From CAWDMN01 sp963803155 (GTDB lineage: Bacteria > Acidobacteriota > Terriglobia > Versatilivoradales > Versatilivoraceae), in the NCBI GenBank assembly GCA_963803155.1, contig CAWDMN010000016.1:1-10064 (forward strand): a DNA stretch of 10,064 bases, in the 5' to 3' direction. The translations under genes were made by a program, and so were the position numbers. Below are positions 1-6,873 of this stretch, in pieces. The notes below the pieces were generated by a model. It was not told where the DNA came from, did not search any database, and saw only the letters and a program-made list of their open reading frames with translations. Every line of letters begins with the position of its first letter. Within the stretch, counting starts at the first letter, position 1.

Positions 1-1
1 T

Positions 2-58
2 GCCAACGATCCGCATGAGTGGAAAAATGTTCTTGAATGGGATATGTTGGCGGATTAG
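2..58 (+). CDS. 3' end of an unidentified upstream gene (partial)
   Basis: The second reading frame is open from the window edge and ends with TAG at 56-58. It gives an 18-residue tail ending WDMLAD that looks like a normal acidic protein C-terminus. The stop lies 40 bp before the next start, so the gene may be co-transcribed with the oxidoreductase that follows. The tail is too short to assign a family. Frame three is also open here, but its translation is less protein-like. Confidence 0.45.
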   Translation, partial: ANDPHEWKNVLEWDMLAD

Positions 59-98
59 ATTGCAGTGCATCAAAAAGATCTCTCAGTAGAGGAAGAAA

Positions 99-1157
99 AT
101 GAAATCATTTAGTTTTGGAATAATTGGATGCGGAAATATCGCGAAGATTCATGCACAAGCCATCCGGGCCATTCCGGGATGCCGGTTGATTGGTTTTTGC
201 GGCAAAAGCCGGGAAAAGGCTCAACGGATGGCGGATGAATTTGAATCTACCTGGACGGTGGATCTGCGAAAGTTTCTTGAAAATCCTGAGTTGCAGGCGG
301 TCAGCATATGCGCTCCTAGCGGAGTACATGCGGAAATTGGGATTCAAGCGGCCCGGGCCGGCAAACATGTAATGGTGGAAAAACCCATCGATGTGACTCG
401 GTCCAAGGCCATCGCCCTGATTGAGGCTTGTCAGAAAGCGCAAGTGAAATTGGCGGTGATTTTTCAATCCCGATTTTTACCCGCCGTGCAGTTCTTGAAG
501 CGTTCCATCGATGAGGGGTGCCTTGGGAAATTGCTGGCCGCGGATGCTTATGTGAAATGGTACCGCACCCCTGAATATTTTGAAGCGGCAAGATGGCGCG
601 GTACACAAGCCTTGGATGGTGGTGGGGCGCTCATCAACCAAGCTATTCACACGATTGATTTGCTGCAATATTTGGCCGGACCGGTGGAATCGGTTTTTGG
701 ATTGACTCGAAGGTTGCTGCACCATGCCATTGAGGCTGAAGACACTGCCGCCGCCGTGGTGAATTTCCGGGAAGGCGCCATAGGAGTGATTCAAGGAAGC
801 ACTTCCATTTTTCCGGGATTCTCTCGTCGGCTGGAGATTCATGGAGAAAATGGCAGCGCCATTTTGGATGGCAATGATATCACCTGCTGGAAACTGAAGG
901 ATGATGGCGGCATCGCCATGCCACAAGAAATTCTTTGCGGTAAGGATTCTTCGGATGGGGCTTCAAATCCGATGAATCTGGACATCGCCGGACACCAGCG
1001 TCAAATTGTAGATTTCATCGAATCAATTGAACAAGACCGGGAAGTCTTGGTACCGGGTGAAGAGGGATTAAAGGCCCTGGAAATTGTGCTGGCAATTTAT
1101 GAGTCCAGCAAAGAGGGGCGAATGGTCAGCCTGGAGGAGATAAGAAAAAGTCTTTAG
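99..1157 (+). CDS. Gfo/Idh/MocA-family NAD(P)-dependent oxidoreductase
   Basis: This 352-residue protein has the usual length and two-domain layout of the family, whose cytoplasmic members oxidise or reduce sugars, inositols and nucleotide sugars using NAD(P). Residues 7-15 (GIIGCGNIA) form the dinucleotide-binding Rossmann loop. EKP at 94-96 carries the conserved lysine expected at the active site. The segment at 173-189 has a glycine triplet, H184 and D187, matching the family's catalytic G-x-H-x-x-D region. The C-terminal half is the alpha/beta substrate domain. The start is supported by a purine-rich ribosome site (GAGG, 89-92) six bases before ATG. The substrate cannot be told from sequence: inositol dehydrogenase-like or nucleotide-sugar dehydrogenase-like roles are both possible. 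The gene converges on truA and overlaps it by four bases. Confidence 0.93.
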   Translation: MKSFSFGIIGCGNIAKIHAQAIRAIPGCRLIGFCGKSREKAQRMADEFESTWTVDLRKFLENPELQAVSICAPSGVHAEIGIQAARAGKHVMVEKPIDVTRSKAIALIEACQKAQVKLAVIFQSRFLPAVQFLKRSIDEGCLGKLLAADAYVKWYRTPEYFEAARWRGTQALDGGGALINQAIHTIDLLQYLAGPVESVFGLTRRLLHHAIEAEDTAAAVVNFREGAIGVIQGSTSIFPGFSRRLEIHGENGSAILDGNDITCWKLKDDGGIAMPQEILCGKDSSDGASNPMNLDIAGHQRQIVDFIESIEQDREVLVPGEEGLKALEIVLAIYESSKEGRMVSLEEIRKSL

Positions 1158-1936
1158 GCGGAGGCAAAATAAACCGCCGGTCGAATGAGGCCTGGGAAGG
1201 GATCTCCGGGGTATATCACCTTCTCCAGGAAAAGGCCGGAGGCGGGGGCAGTCCATTCTCCAGTGCCCAGGTGATAAGAGGCGAGGTATTTTTCCACTTC
1301 AGGGAGAGAGATCTCTCCCAAACCCGCCTTAACCATGGTTCCGACAAGGCGGCGGACCATTTTCCAGAGAAAATGAGAAGCGCCCAGCCGGATCAAGATC
1401 AAATCGTCCTGATGGATTATGGTGATCTCACTTACTTCCACTAAAGTTGATTCTTGGTCGCGCGGCCGTTCCGTGAAGGACGCAAAGTCGCGGCGGCCCA
1501 GGAAAAGACGGGAGCATTCTATCATTCTCTCCAAGTGCAGAGGCTTCTTTATCCACCAAAGGTAATCTTTGAGGAAGGCTGTCCGCCTAAGCGATATTTG
1601 GTAAATATAAAATCGCGCTTGTGCGGAATGCCGGGCGTGGAACCGTTCTGTCGCGGTTTCCACTTTCAATATGTGAATGTCGGAAGGGAGTAGATCATTT
1701 AATCCCAATTGCAGGGCAATTGGATTTTTTTTGCGGGTGGCACGCAAGTGCGCTACTTGGGCCAGAGCGTGGACACCCGCGTCGGTTCTGCCCGATCCAC
1801 CCAAGTCCACCTTTTCGCCCAAGAATGCTTCCGCGGCTTTTCGCAGTTCACCCTGGATCGTTTTTCCTTGAGCCTGCTCCTGCCAGCCCTGATATCGTGT
1901 CCCTTTGTATTCGATCGTAAGTTTCCAAGTTGCCAT
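1154..1936 (-). CDS. truA: tRNA pseudouridine(38-40) synthase TruA
   Basis: TruA converts uridines 38, 39 and 40 in the anticodon stem-loop of many tRNAs to pseudouridine. The 260-residue length is normal. The motif GRTDAGVHA at 49-57 carries the catalytic aspartate D52. The RFHAR motif follows at 98-102, and Y110/Y112 lie in the conserved strand after it. MVRRLVGT and the terminal APASGLFL block are also typical of the family. Translation begins at ATG (1934-1936) with no visible Shine-Dalgarno sequence. A TAGACT element preceded by TG lies six bases upstream of the start, so leaderless expression is possible but unproven. The gene stands alone on the minus strand. Its TAA (1156-1154) interlocks with the TAG of the convergent oxidoreductase gene, and no terminator hairpin separates them. 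Confidence 0.97.
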   Translation of the reverse strand: MATWKLTIEYKGTRYQGWQEQAQGKTIQGELRKAAEAFLGEKVDLGGSGRTDAGVHALAQVAHLRATRKKNPIALQLGLNDLLPSDIHILKVETATERFHARHSAQARFYIYQISLRRTAFLKDYLWWIKKPLHLERMIECSRLFLGRRDFASFTERPRDQESTLVEVSEITIIHQDDLILIRLGASHFLWKMVRRLVGTMVKAGLGEISLPEVEKYLASYHLGTGEWTAPASGLFLEKVIYPGDPFPGLIRPAVYFASA

Positions 1937-2029
1937 TTTTGAAGTCTAGCATGATTGTGTTGATCAATGTAAGCGGCATGCGGCGGCGTGGTTGTGAAAA
2001 GTCGAATTTGACGCAAGGAAGGGAGATCA

Positions 2030-2041
2030 TTCCCGCGGGAA
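2030..2041. repeat. 12-bp perfect palindrome TTCCCGCGGGAA
   Basis: The sequence equals its own reverse complement. It lies about 95 bp upstream of the truA start in the divergent intergenic region, where an operator could sit. A regulatory role is inference only. Confidence 0.3.
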
Positions 2042-2127
2042 GGAATCTGGAGGACTATTCATAATATCTGAGAAGCCGCGCATGGCAGCGTGGCTGGCTC
2101 AACAAGACAATGAAAATGGCAATGTGG

Positions 2128-2151
2128 GACACGCGCGATCCTTCGCGTGTC
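2128..2151. repeat. 8-bp stem inverted repeat, GACACGCG / CGCGTGTC
   Basis: Two perfectly complementary 8-base arms are separated by 8 bases. No T-tract follows on either strand, so it does not look like an intrinsic terminator. It lies in the G+C-rich core of the truA/glycohydrolase intergenic region, together with a 5-bp hairpin at 2189-2202 (GTGAC/GTCAC) and another at 2238-2252 (TGAGC/GCTCA). Confidence 0.5.
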
Positions 2152-2447
2152 GCTTCGCCAGCCTCGCCTGCTCAGCCAGCGTGCACAGGTGACGGCGGTC
2201 ACTCGTGCCCGCTCCACCTTTGCTTTATGGGATTTCCTGAGCAGCCAGCTCAAGAGGATGTTTTTCCTGGTTGTGAGGGGATGAAATCCGAAGTTGTGGA
2301 GCCTGTTCCTTTGTGGAGAGAGTCTCCCCAGTATTGGGACTCACCGTTTCCGACGGGGATGGCGCCTCCAGCGTGAAGGGCTTTCTCTGGGAATTCCTTA
2401 TCGTGACTGGGGAAGAATTTCCCTTCGAGTTTTTGAGGCAAAATCAT

Positions 2448-2453
2448 TATAAT
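2448..2453 (+). promoter_or_regulatory. Consensus -10 box (TATAAT) of the ADP-ribosylglycohydrolase gene
   Basis: A perfect TATAAT ends seven bases before the ATG at 2461. Transcription normally starts about seven bases after the -10 box, so the mRNA would begin at or next to that ATG and be leaderless. The -35 region is weak: TTCGAG at 2424-2429 with an 18-bp spacer is the best candidate. An upstream in-frame ATG at 2452 overlaps the box itself and would not be in such a transcript. Confidence 0.5.
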
Positions 2454-2460
2454 GGGCGGC

Positions 2461-3486
2461 ATGAAGCAGGATGTAACCAACATAGAGCGATTTGAAGGAT
2501 GCTATTTGGGATTGGCGATTGGTGACGCGTTAGGTTATCCCGCCGAATTCCTCAGTTTTGAGGAAATTAAGAAAAAATTCGGCGATCATGGGATTCTCGA
2601 TCTGACAGGCAATCCCGCCCTTCATTCTGACGATACTCAGATGAGTTTGGCTCTCTCCACGGCGTTGCTTCGATCGGAAGGCAGACCGTTGGACTCGTTT
2701 ATGGAGGCATTGTCTGAAGAATTTCTCGTCTGGTTCAGAAGTCCGCAGAATGATCGGGCTCCCGGGAACACATCCACGAAGGCGTGCCAGAATTTAGAAT
2801 CAGGAATCGATTGGCGGCACTCCGGAATTGCCTATTCCAAAGGGTGCGGCGCCAATATGCGAGTTGCCCCATTAGGGTTACTTTACCGCCGACAGCTCGA
2901 TCAGCTACGGCTGTTGTCTCGGGCCTCTGCCATCATCACGCATGGACATCCGGCCGGTTTAATATCAGCCGAAATCACTGCCTTCTGTGTTGCCTGGGCG
3001 GCTCAAGGAATTTCGCCCGCTGAGTACCTCGATCGAATTGCCGTCTTGAAACGGACCTCCTGCGAAAGTTGGCATGAATCACTTGGTGATGTGTGGATTA
3101 AATCTCACCCTGATCCCAGGAGTTACCTCGAAGAGGGCTGGAAACAACTTCTTTTGGCGCTGGACCGTATTCCCACGGCCTTAGAACAGAAGCCGGCAGA
3201 CCTTTGCAAAGTCATGGGCGGAGGGTGGATTGCCGAGGAGGCGTTGGCTTGCGCTCTGGCTTGTGTGCTCGAATATCCCGCGGATTTTGCGGCGATTGTG
3301 CGAAGAGGCGCCAATAGCAGCGGCGATTCAGATTCCATTGCCTCCATCGCTGGCGCCATTGCTGGCGCTTATTTGGGAGTAGAGTCTATTCCGAAGGAAT
3401 GGCGAAAGCGAATTGAAAGCCGCCAGCAGCTGTTGGATTGTTCACACCAATTGCTTGAATTACAACATAAGCTCCTATCCGAATAA
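2461..3486 (+). CDS. ADP-ribosylglycohydrolase family protein (DraG-like)
   Basis: The family removes ADP-ribose from proteins or small molecules using two Mg2+ ions in an all-helical fold. Numbered from the ATG at 2461 the product has 341 residues. The opening GCYLGLAIGDALG (13-25) is the classic N-terminal signature. SDDT at 56-59 provides metal ligands, and GDSDSIASIAGA (288-299) is the second metal-binding motif near the C-terminus, preceded by the glycine-rich GGGW helix (253-256). This start is preferred over ATG 2452, which overlaps the -10 box. No DraT-type ADP-ribosyltransferase, macrodomain or nitrogenase gene is nearby, so the substrate is unknown. A small-molecule or general protein de-ADP-ribosylation role is as likely as DraG-type regulation. 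The next gene starts 143 bp downstream on the same strand. Confidence 0.92.
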   Translation: MKQDVTNIERFEGCYLGLAIGDALGYPAEFLSFEEIKKKFGDHGILDLTGNPALHSDDTQMSLALSTALLRSEGRPLDSFMEALSEEFLVWFRSPQNDRAPGNTSTKACQNLESGIDWRHSGIAYSKGCGANMRVAPLGLLYRRQLDQLRLLSRASAIITHGHPAGLISAEITAFCVAWAAQGISPAEYLDRIAVLKRTSCESWHESLGDVWIKSHPDPRSYLEEGWKQLLLALDRIPTALEQKPADLCKVMGGGWIAEEALACALACVLEYPADFAAIVRRGANSSGDSDSIASIAGAIAGAYLGVESIPKEWRKRIESRQQLLDCSHQLLELQHKLLSE

Positions 3487-3619
3487 CCGGGGTCGATTCC
3501 TGGAGGCTTATACCCTTGCTTGACGGGCCTTTGCCATGGCGGATTGCGAATCAGGTCCGAGAAAGCCGCCGGTTGCAGTTCTTGGGCGCTCAATCCTCCA
3601 GGGGCCTCAAATCCAGGTT

Positions 3620-3624
3620 GGAGG
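3620..3624 (+). promoter_or_regulatory. Shine-Dalgarno GGAGG deciding the start of the TIM-barrel gene
   Basis: GGAGG is the best ribosome binding site in the window. It sits five bases before ATG 3630 and argues against the longer open frame beginning at TTG 3516. Confidence 0.75.
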
Positions 3625-3629
3625 CGATT

Positions 3630-4724
3630 ATGCCCCGAACTTTTCCATCTCCGCCTTCGATTTCCCGCCGCGAGTTTGCCGGCGTTTCTTTGCCTGCCTT
3701 GCTTATGCTGCAGATGGCTCCCCGGATGGGCAACTATGCCATCGGCACTCTTGGTATTACCCATACCAGTTTTAGGAATCGTTTTAAACAATATGGACAA
3801 TCACAGGGATTAGGAGAAGAGGCCGAAATACCGGCGGAGAAATTTTTGGATTTGATTAAATCCTATGGAGTGGACGGGTGCCAAATCAGCTATTCCCAGC
3901 TGACCTCGACGGATCCGGCCTATTTGCGGCGCATCAAAAAGAGTTGCGAAGAAAAGAATCTGTTCTTGGAATTTTCCCTCGAGCCTGCTCATCTGGAGAA
4001 TCAGGAGGATTTCGCTAATCTAGTGGTTGTCTGTCAAGCCGTCGGCGCCAAAGGGTTAAAAGTTGGATTGTCAGGTACTCGTTTCCTGACCTTCGCTTCC
4101 GCGGGAAGCTGGAACGAATTTATTCAACGCTGGAGGAAGGTGATTCTGCGGATTGAACCAATTTTGCAAAAGACCCGTTTGCAATTGGGAATCGAGAATA
4201 ACCTGGACTGGTTGGGAGCGGAATTGGCTGATTTTCTCAAATCCCTTTCCAGCTCGTGGATTGGCGCAAGCATAGACGTGGGAAACAATCTGGCATTGCT
4301 GGAGGATCCCCTGGAAACCGCCCAGTTATTGGCCCCCTACGTCATGGGTGCTCACTTGAAGGACATTGCCCTCGCCCAGGAAGAAGAGGGCTTTTGGTGG
4401 CGCGAAGTTCCGCTTGGACAGGGGATCCTGCCCTTGCCCAAGTTGTTGGAAATCATTCGCCGATCTCGCTCGGATATTCATGTCTGTCTGGAAATGCAGA
4501 CTCGCGATCCATTAAGAGTCAATTATCGCTCCGATGCTTTTTGGGCTACATTCCCATCGAGGGATCCGAATCGAGTGGCCAAATTCGAGAGCCGGTATCT
4601 CGCCAATGCTTCCTCGGCTCCGCCTCCCCGTATCAGCAACATGAGCAGTCCCCGTGCCTTAGCGAGTGAAGATGAAAATCTCCGCCGATCGGTCGCCTAT
4701 GCGAAGCGGACATTGGGGTTTTAG
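3630..4724 (+). CDS. Sugar phosphate isomerase/epimerase-like TIM-barrel protein with Tat signal
   Basis: The 364-residue product belongs to the xylose isomerase-like TIM-barrel group, whose members isomerise or epimerise sugars and related compounds with a divalent metal. ATG 3630 is chosen because GGAGG (3620-3624) lies five bases upstream and because it puts a twin-arginine motif, SRREFAG (12-18, R13-R14), near the N-terminus. A hydrophobic stretch follows (19-29). Export across the inner membrane by Tat is therefore likely. No clear A-x-A cleavage site is visible, so it may stay membrane-anchored. Barrel strands end in the expected metal ligands: E189 (GIEN), D216 (SIDVGN), H242 (GAHLKD) and E288 (LEMQ). 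The substrate cannot be named. The frame stays open back to a TTG at 3516, but that region lacks protein-like features. The stop TAG interlocks with the TAA of a minus-strand frame. Confidence 0.87.
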   Translation: MPRTFPSPPSISRREFAGVSLPALLMLQMAPRMGNYAIGTLGITHTSFRNRFKQYGQSQGLGEEAEIPAEKFLDLIKSYGVDGCQISYSQLTSTDPAYLRRIKKSCEEKNLFLEFSLEPAHLENQEDFANLVVVCQAVGAKGLKVGLSGTRFLTFASAGSWNEFIQRWRKVILRIEPILQKTRLQLGIENNLDWLGAELADFLKSLSSSWIGASIDVGNNLALLEDPLETAQLLAPYVMGAHLKDIALAQEEEGFWWREVPLGQGILPLPKLLEIIRRSRSDIHVCLEMQTRDPLRVNYRSDAFWATFPSRDPNRVAKFESRYLANASSAPPPRISNMSSPRALASEDENLRRSVAYAKRTLGF

Positions 4725-4960
4725 GACTTCACACAATCCTCCAGCATGTTGGGAGGAAGAAATCCAGGGTAATTTCCGCTAAACATTACGGCGGTTGACC
4801 AAACCTGAGTGGCAGTGTTTGTCTGCTCATGAGCTTGTAGCACGGACTCTTGCTTTTCAACGAGTCCGCAGCTTTTGGCCGAGTACCGCCCTGGCACATC
4901 CTCGACCAAGAAAAATGCGGCGGGATCAAAAGACGACTGCGCTACGGTCTGAGAACGAAA
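4721..4960 (-). pseudogene. Possible remnant of an unidentified minus-strand gene
   Basis: A minus-strand frame is open from just after a TAG (4961-4963) to a TAA at 4723-4721, about 79 codons. Its translation looks like the C-terminal part of a globular protein, with balanced composition and segments such as FFLVEDVPGRYSAK and SGNYPGFLPPNMLEDC. I do not recognise a family. There is no good start: the only initiation-type codon near its beginning is TTG at 4909, without a ribosome site, and stops occur upstream in frame. Its stop overlaps the end of the + strand TIM-barrel gene by four bases, as truA's does with its neighbour. A degraded 3' end of a lost gene explains this best. A chance open frame or a real small protein (62 residues from TTG) are alternatives. 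Confidence 0.3.
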
Positions 4961-5001
4961 CTAGTCCCTCTCTTAACTCTTCCATTTGAGGTACTGCCTT
5001 T

Positions 5002-5030
5002 TTCCAATCTCCCATCAGTGGTAATATAAA
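5002..5030 (+). promoter_or_regulatory. Candidate promoter upstream of rimO
   Basis: TATAAA at 5025-5030 matches five of six bases of the -10 consensus. TTCCAA at 5002-5007 lies 17 bp before it but matches only three bases of the -35 consensus. If used, it would give a leader of about 165 bases on the rimO cluster mRNA, including the palindrome at 5048-5061. Confidence 0.25.
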
Positions 5031-5047
5031 ACGATTTTGCCTGTACT

Positions 5048-5061
5048 CTCTCCATGGAGAG
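5048..5061. repeat. 14-bp perfect palindrome CTCTCCATGGAGAG
   Basis: The 14 bases equal their own reverse complement. The site lies about 20 bp downstream of the candidate rimO -10 box, a position where a dimeric repressor could block transcription. No regulator gene is present in the window, so the role is inference. Confidence 0.35.
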
Positions 5062-5204
5062 CAGCTTTCAGCTTGAGGACCACGGGCGACGGCAAAAGGT
5101 CAATGGATTTATGGCCGACTATTAAAGCCCCAGGCGTCCAGTTCTCGCTGATTCGCTGGATTTATCTGTAATCTGGAGAGCATGGGTGTCGTGGATTGGA
5201 GCGT

Positions 5205-6530
5205 ATGAAAAAGATCGGATTTGTCAGCCTTGGGTGTGAAAAAAATCTTGTGGATAGTGAGGTCATGTTAGGTCTGCTGTCTCGGCGGGGATACGAAATT
5301 ACCGCCGAGCAAAGCCAAGCCGACATTATTGTCGTAAATACATGCGGCTTTATTGATAAAGCGAAGCAGGAAAGCATCGACACAGTTTTGGAGATGGCGG
5401 AGCACAAAGTCCACGGACGATGTTCCCGGCTGGTGGTGACCGGTTGTCTAGTGGAACGATATCGCTCGGAAATTCAAAAAGAAATACCTGAAGTGGATGC
5501 GGTTTTGGGAACCAACCAGATTGAAGCCATCATTGAAGCCTGCGAAAACAAACCGTTGCCCGAAGTTGAAAGCCGATACTACCTTTATGATGACAAGACT
5601 CCGCGTCTGCTTTCCACTCCCCGTTTCACCGCCTATTTAAAAATTGCCGAGGGATGTGACAGGCCCTGTTCCTTCTGCATAATCCCGCGGCTTCGCGGGC
5701 CGCATCGAAGCCGTCCGATGGCTTCCATCCTCAAAGAGGCGCGTTTTCTGGCGGATAGTGGGGTGAGAGAATTGGTGTTGATTTCTCAGGAGACCACTCA
5801 CTATGGAGAAGATTTGGATCTGCCGCATGGATTGTCCGTCTTGTTGCGGGAACTGTCAAAAGTTGACAAGTTGGAATGGATCCGTTTCTTATACTGTTAC
5901 CCATCTCAAGTCGATCGTGAATTGCTTCGAGTCATGCGAGAAGAAGATAAGATTTGCCGATACCTCGACATGCCGCTGCAACATGTGAGCGCGCGGATTT
6001 TGCGTTCGATGAAACGGGGAGGGAATGCCGAAAGTCTGAAGAAATTGTTGGAGCGCGTCAGACGGCAAGTCCCGGGAGTGACCATGCGCACCTCATTGAT
6101 TGTCGGGTATCCTGGAGAGACGGAGGAGGAATTTGGCCAATTATGCGAGTTTGTCGAAGAGATCCAGTTTGACCGGCTGGGGACCTTTACCTATTCCGAT
6201 GAAGAAAATACCGCTAGTTTTCATTTGCCGGACAAGGTAGAGGATTCGATTATTCGGCGTCGTGAAAAAAAGGTGATGCAATTGCAGGCCAAAATTTCAC
6301 GGAGAAAAAACCGGGAGTTGAAAGGGAAGCGGGTCAGAGTTTTGGTGGAAGGTCCCTCGGAACAAACCGATTTGCTTTGGCAGGGTCGCATGGAATCGCA
6401 GGCTCCACGGATCGACGGACTGGTGCTCATTAATGATGTAGAGGGGCCAATTCCCCAATCCGGTGAATTCCGCACAGTTGAAATAACTCGTGCCTTGGAT
6501 TATGATTTGGTGGGTAAGATTGTGGAATAA
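5205..6530 (+). CDS. rimO: Ribosomal protein S12 (Asp) methylthiotransferase RimO
   Basis: RimO is a radical SAM enzyme that adds a methylthio group to the beta-carbon of a conserved aspartate of ribosomal protein S12. From ATG 5205 it has 441 residues, the normal length. The N-terminal MTTase domain opens with FVSLGCEKNLVDSE and carries three cluster cysteines (C11, C47, C81). The radical SAM motif C151-x3-C155-x2-C158 (CDRPCSFC) follows. IIPRLRG and the SRP block after it are of RimO type rather than MiaB type. A TRAM domain occupies roughly residues 375-441. The frame could also begin at TTG 5196, but the family starts close to the K-I-G-F motif, so ATG 5205 is preferred. GGAG at 5198-5201 is only three bases before it. 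The gene leads a co-directional cluster. Confidence 0.96.
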   Translation: MKKIGFVSLGCEKNLVDSEVMLGLLSRRGYEITAEQSQADIIVVNTCGFIDKAKQESIDTVLEMAEHKVHGRCSRLVVTGCLVERYRSEIQKEIPEVDAVLGTNQIEAIIEACENKPLPEVESRYYLYDDKTPRLLSTPRFTAYLKIAEGCDRPCSFCIIPRLRGPHRSRPMASILKEARFLADSGVRELVLISQETTHYGEDLDLPHGLSVLLRELSKVDKLEWIRFLYCYPSQVDRELLRVMREEDKICRYLDMPLQHVSARILRSMKRGGNAESLKKLLERVRRQVPGVTMRTSLIVGYPGETEEEFGQLCEFVEEIQFDRLGTFTYSDEENTASFHLPDKVEDSIIRRREKKVMQLQAKISRRKNRELKGKRVRVLVEGPSEQTDLLWQGRMESQAPRIDGLVLINDVEGPIPQSGEFRTVEITRALDYDLVGKIVE

Positions 6531-6675
6531 GCCGATGCTGGTGATGGCTAGGGGCGTTCTTCATTGTGCGGTCTATGGATGTTTTGTTGAGGATTCGACT
6601 GGCCGGGGGGGCAGTGTGACCCGTGCCGGTGCGATTCAATAGGCGGGAGTGGATTCTCGATATTTATTATTTGCC

Positions 6676-6873
6676 ATGCGCTGTCCGATTTGCGGAAGTG
6701 AAACAACCTGGGAGAATAATCCGTACCGACCTTTCTGTGGCTCTCGTTGCAGTCTAATCGATTTGGCCAACTGGTCTGCGGAAATTTACACTCTCTCGGC
6801 GCCCCTGGAGGCGCAGGATTCAAGAGAGGAAAATGAGCGAACCACGAATGCCGCGGGCCCGGAAACCTTCTGA
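6676..6873 (+). CDS. yacG: DNA gyrase inhibitor / zinc-binding protein YacG
   Basis: YacG is a very small zinc protein that binds GyrB and inhibits DNA gyrase in characterised bacteria. The 65-residue product has all four zinc cysteines, C3 and C6 (CPIC) and C21 and C25 (PFCGSRC), followed by the diagnostic SLIDLANW helix (26-33). The rest is an acidic, probably disordered tail. The start is uncertain. ATG 6676 has no Shine-Dalgarno sequence but has TATTAT ending five bases upstream. GTG 6649 would add nine residues and has AGG five bases upstream. Many family members carry several residues before the first cysteine, so GTG remains possible. The 3' end overlaps pgpA by 41 bases in another frame, which suggests translational coupling. 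Confidence 0.9.
   Translation: MRCPICGSETTWENNPYRPFCGSRCSLIDLANWSAEIYTLSAPLEAQDSREENERTTNAAGPETF

Larger units (their letters stand above)
1937..2460. other. Divergent intergenic region with several inverted repeats
   Basis: This 524-bp stretch separates truA (-) from the ADP-ribosylglycohydrolase gene (+) and must hold the promoters of both. I find no convincing gene in it. Open frames exist on both strands (2059-2253 minus, 2110-2376 plus) but have low-complexity, Arg/Cys/His-rich translations without a recognisable family. It contains a 12-bp palindrome (2030-2041) and three short perfect hairpins (2128-2151, 2189-2202, 2238-2252). The middle part, about 2080-2255, is richer in G+C than its ends and could be a dispersed non-coding repeat of this genome. 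Confidence 0.5.
4725..5204. other. 480-bp gap between the TIM-barrel gene and rimO
   Basis: Apart from the possible minus-strand remnant in its left half, I see no gene here. The right half contains a candidate promoter near 5002-5030 and a 14-bp palindrome at 5048-5061. No terminator with a T-tract is visible after the TIM-barrel gene. Confidence 0.5.

Noticed and set aside
2059..2253. Minus-strand 64-codon open frame as a gene
   Set aside because: The translation is Arg/Cys/His-rich, matches no family I know, has no ribosome site, and lies in hairpin-rich sequence open on both strands.
2461..3486. Toxin-antitoxin or DraT/DraG nitrogenase-control module
   Set aside because: No ADP-ribosyltransferase, DNA-acting toxin or nitrogen-fixation gene flanks the glycohydrolase.
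3516..3629. Longer N-terminus of the TIM-barrel protein from TTG 3516
   Set aside because: GGAGG and the Tat signal both point to ATG 3630. The extra 38 residues would place the RR motif far from the N-terminus.
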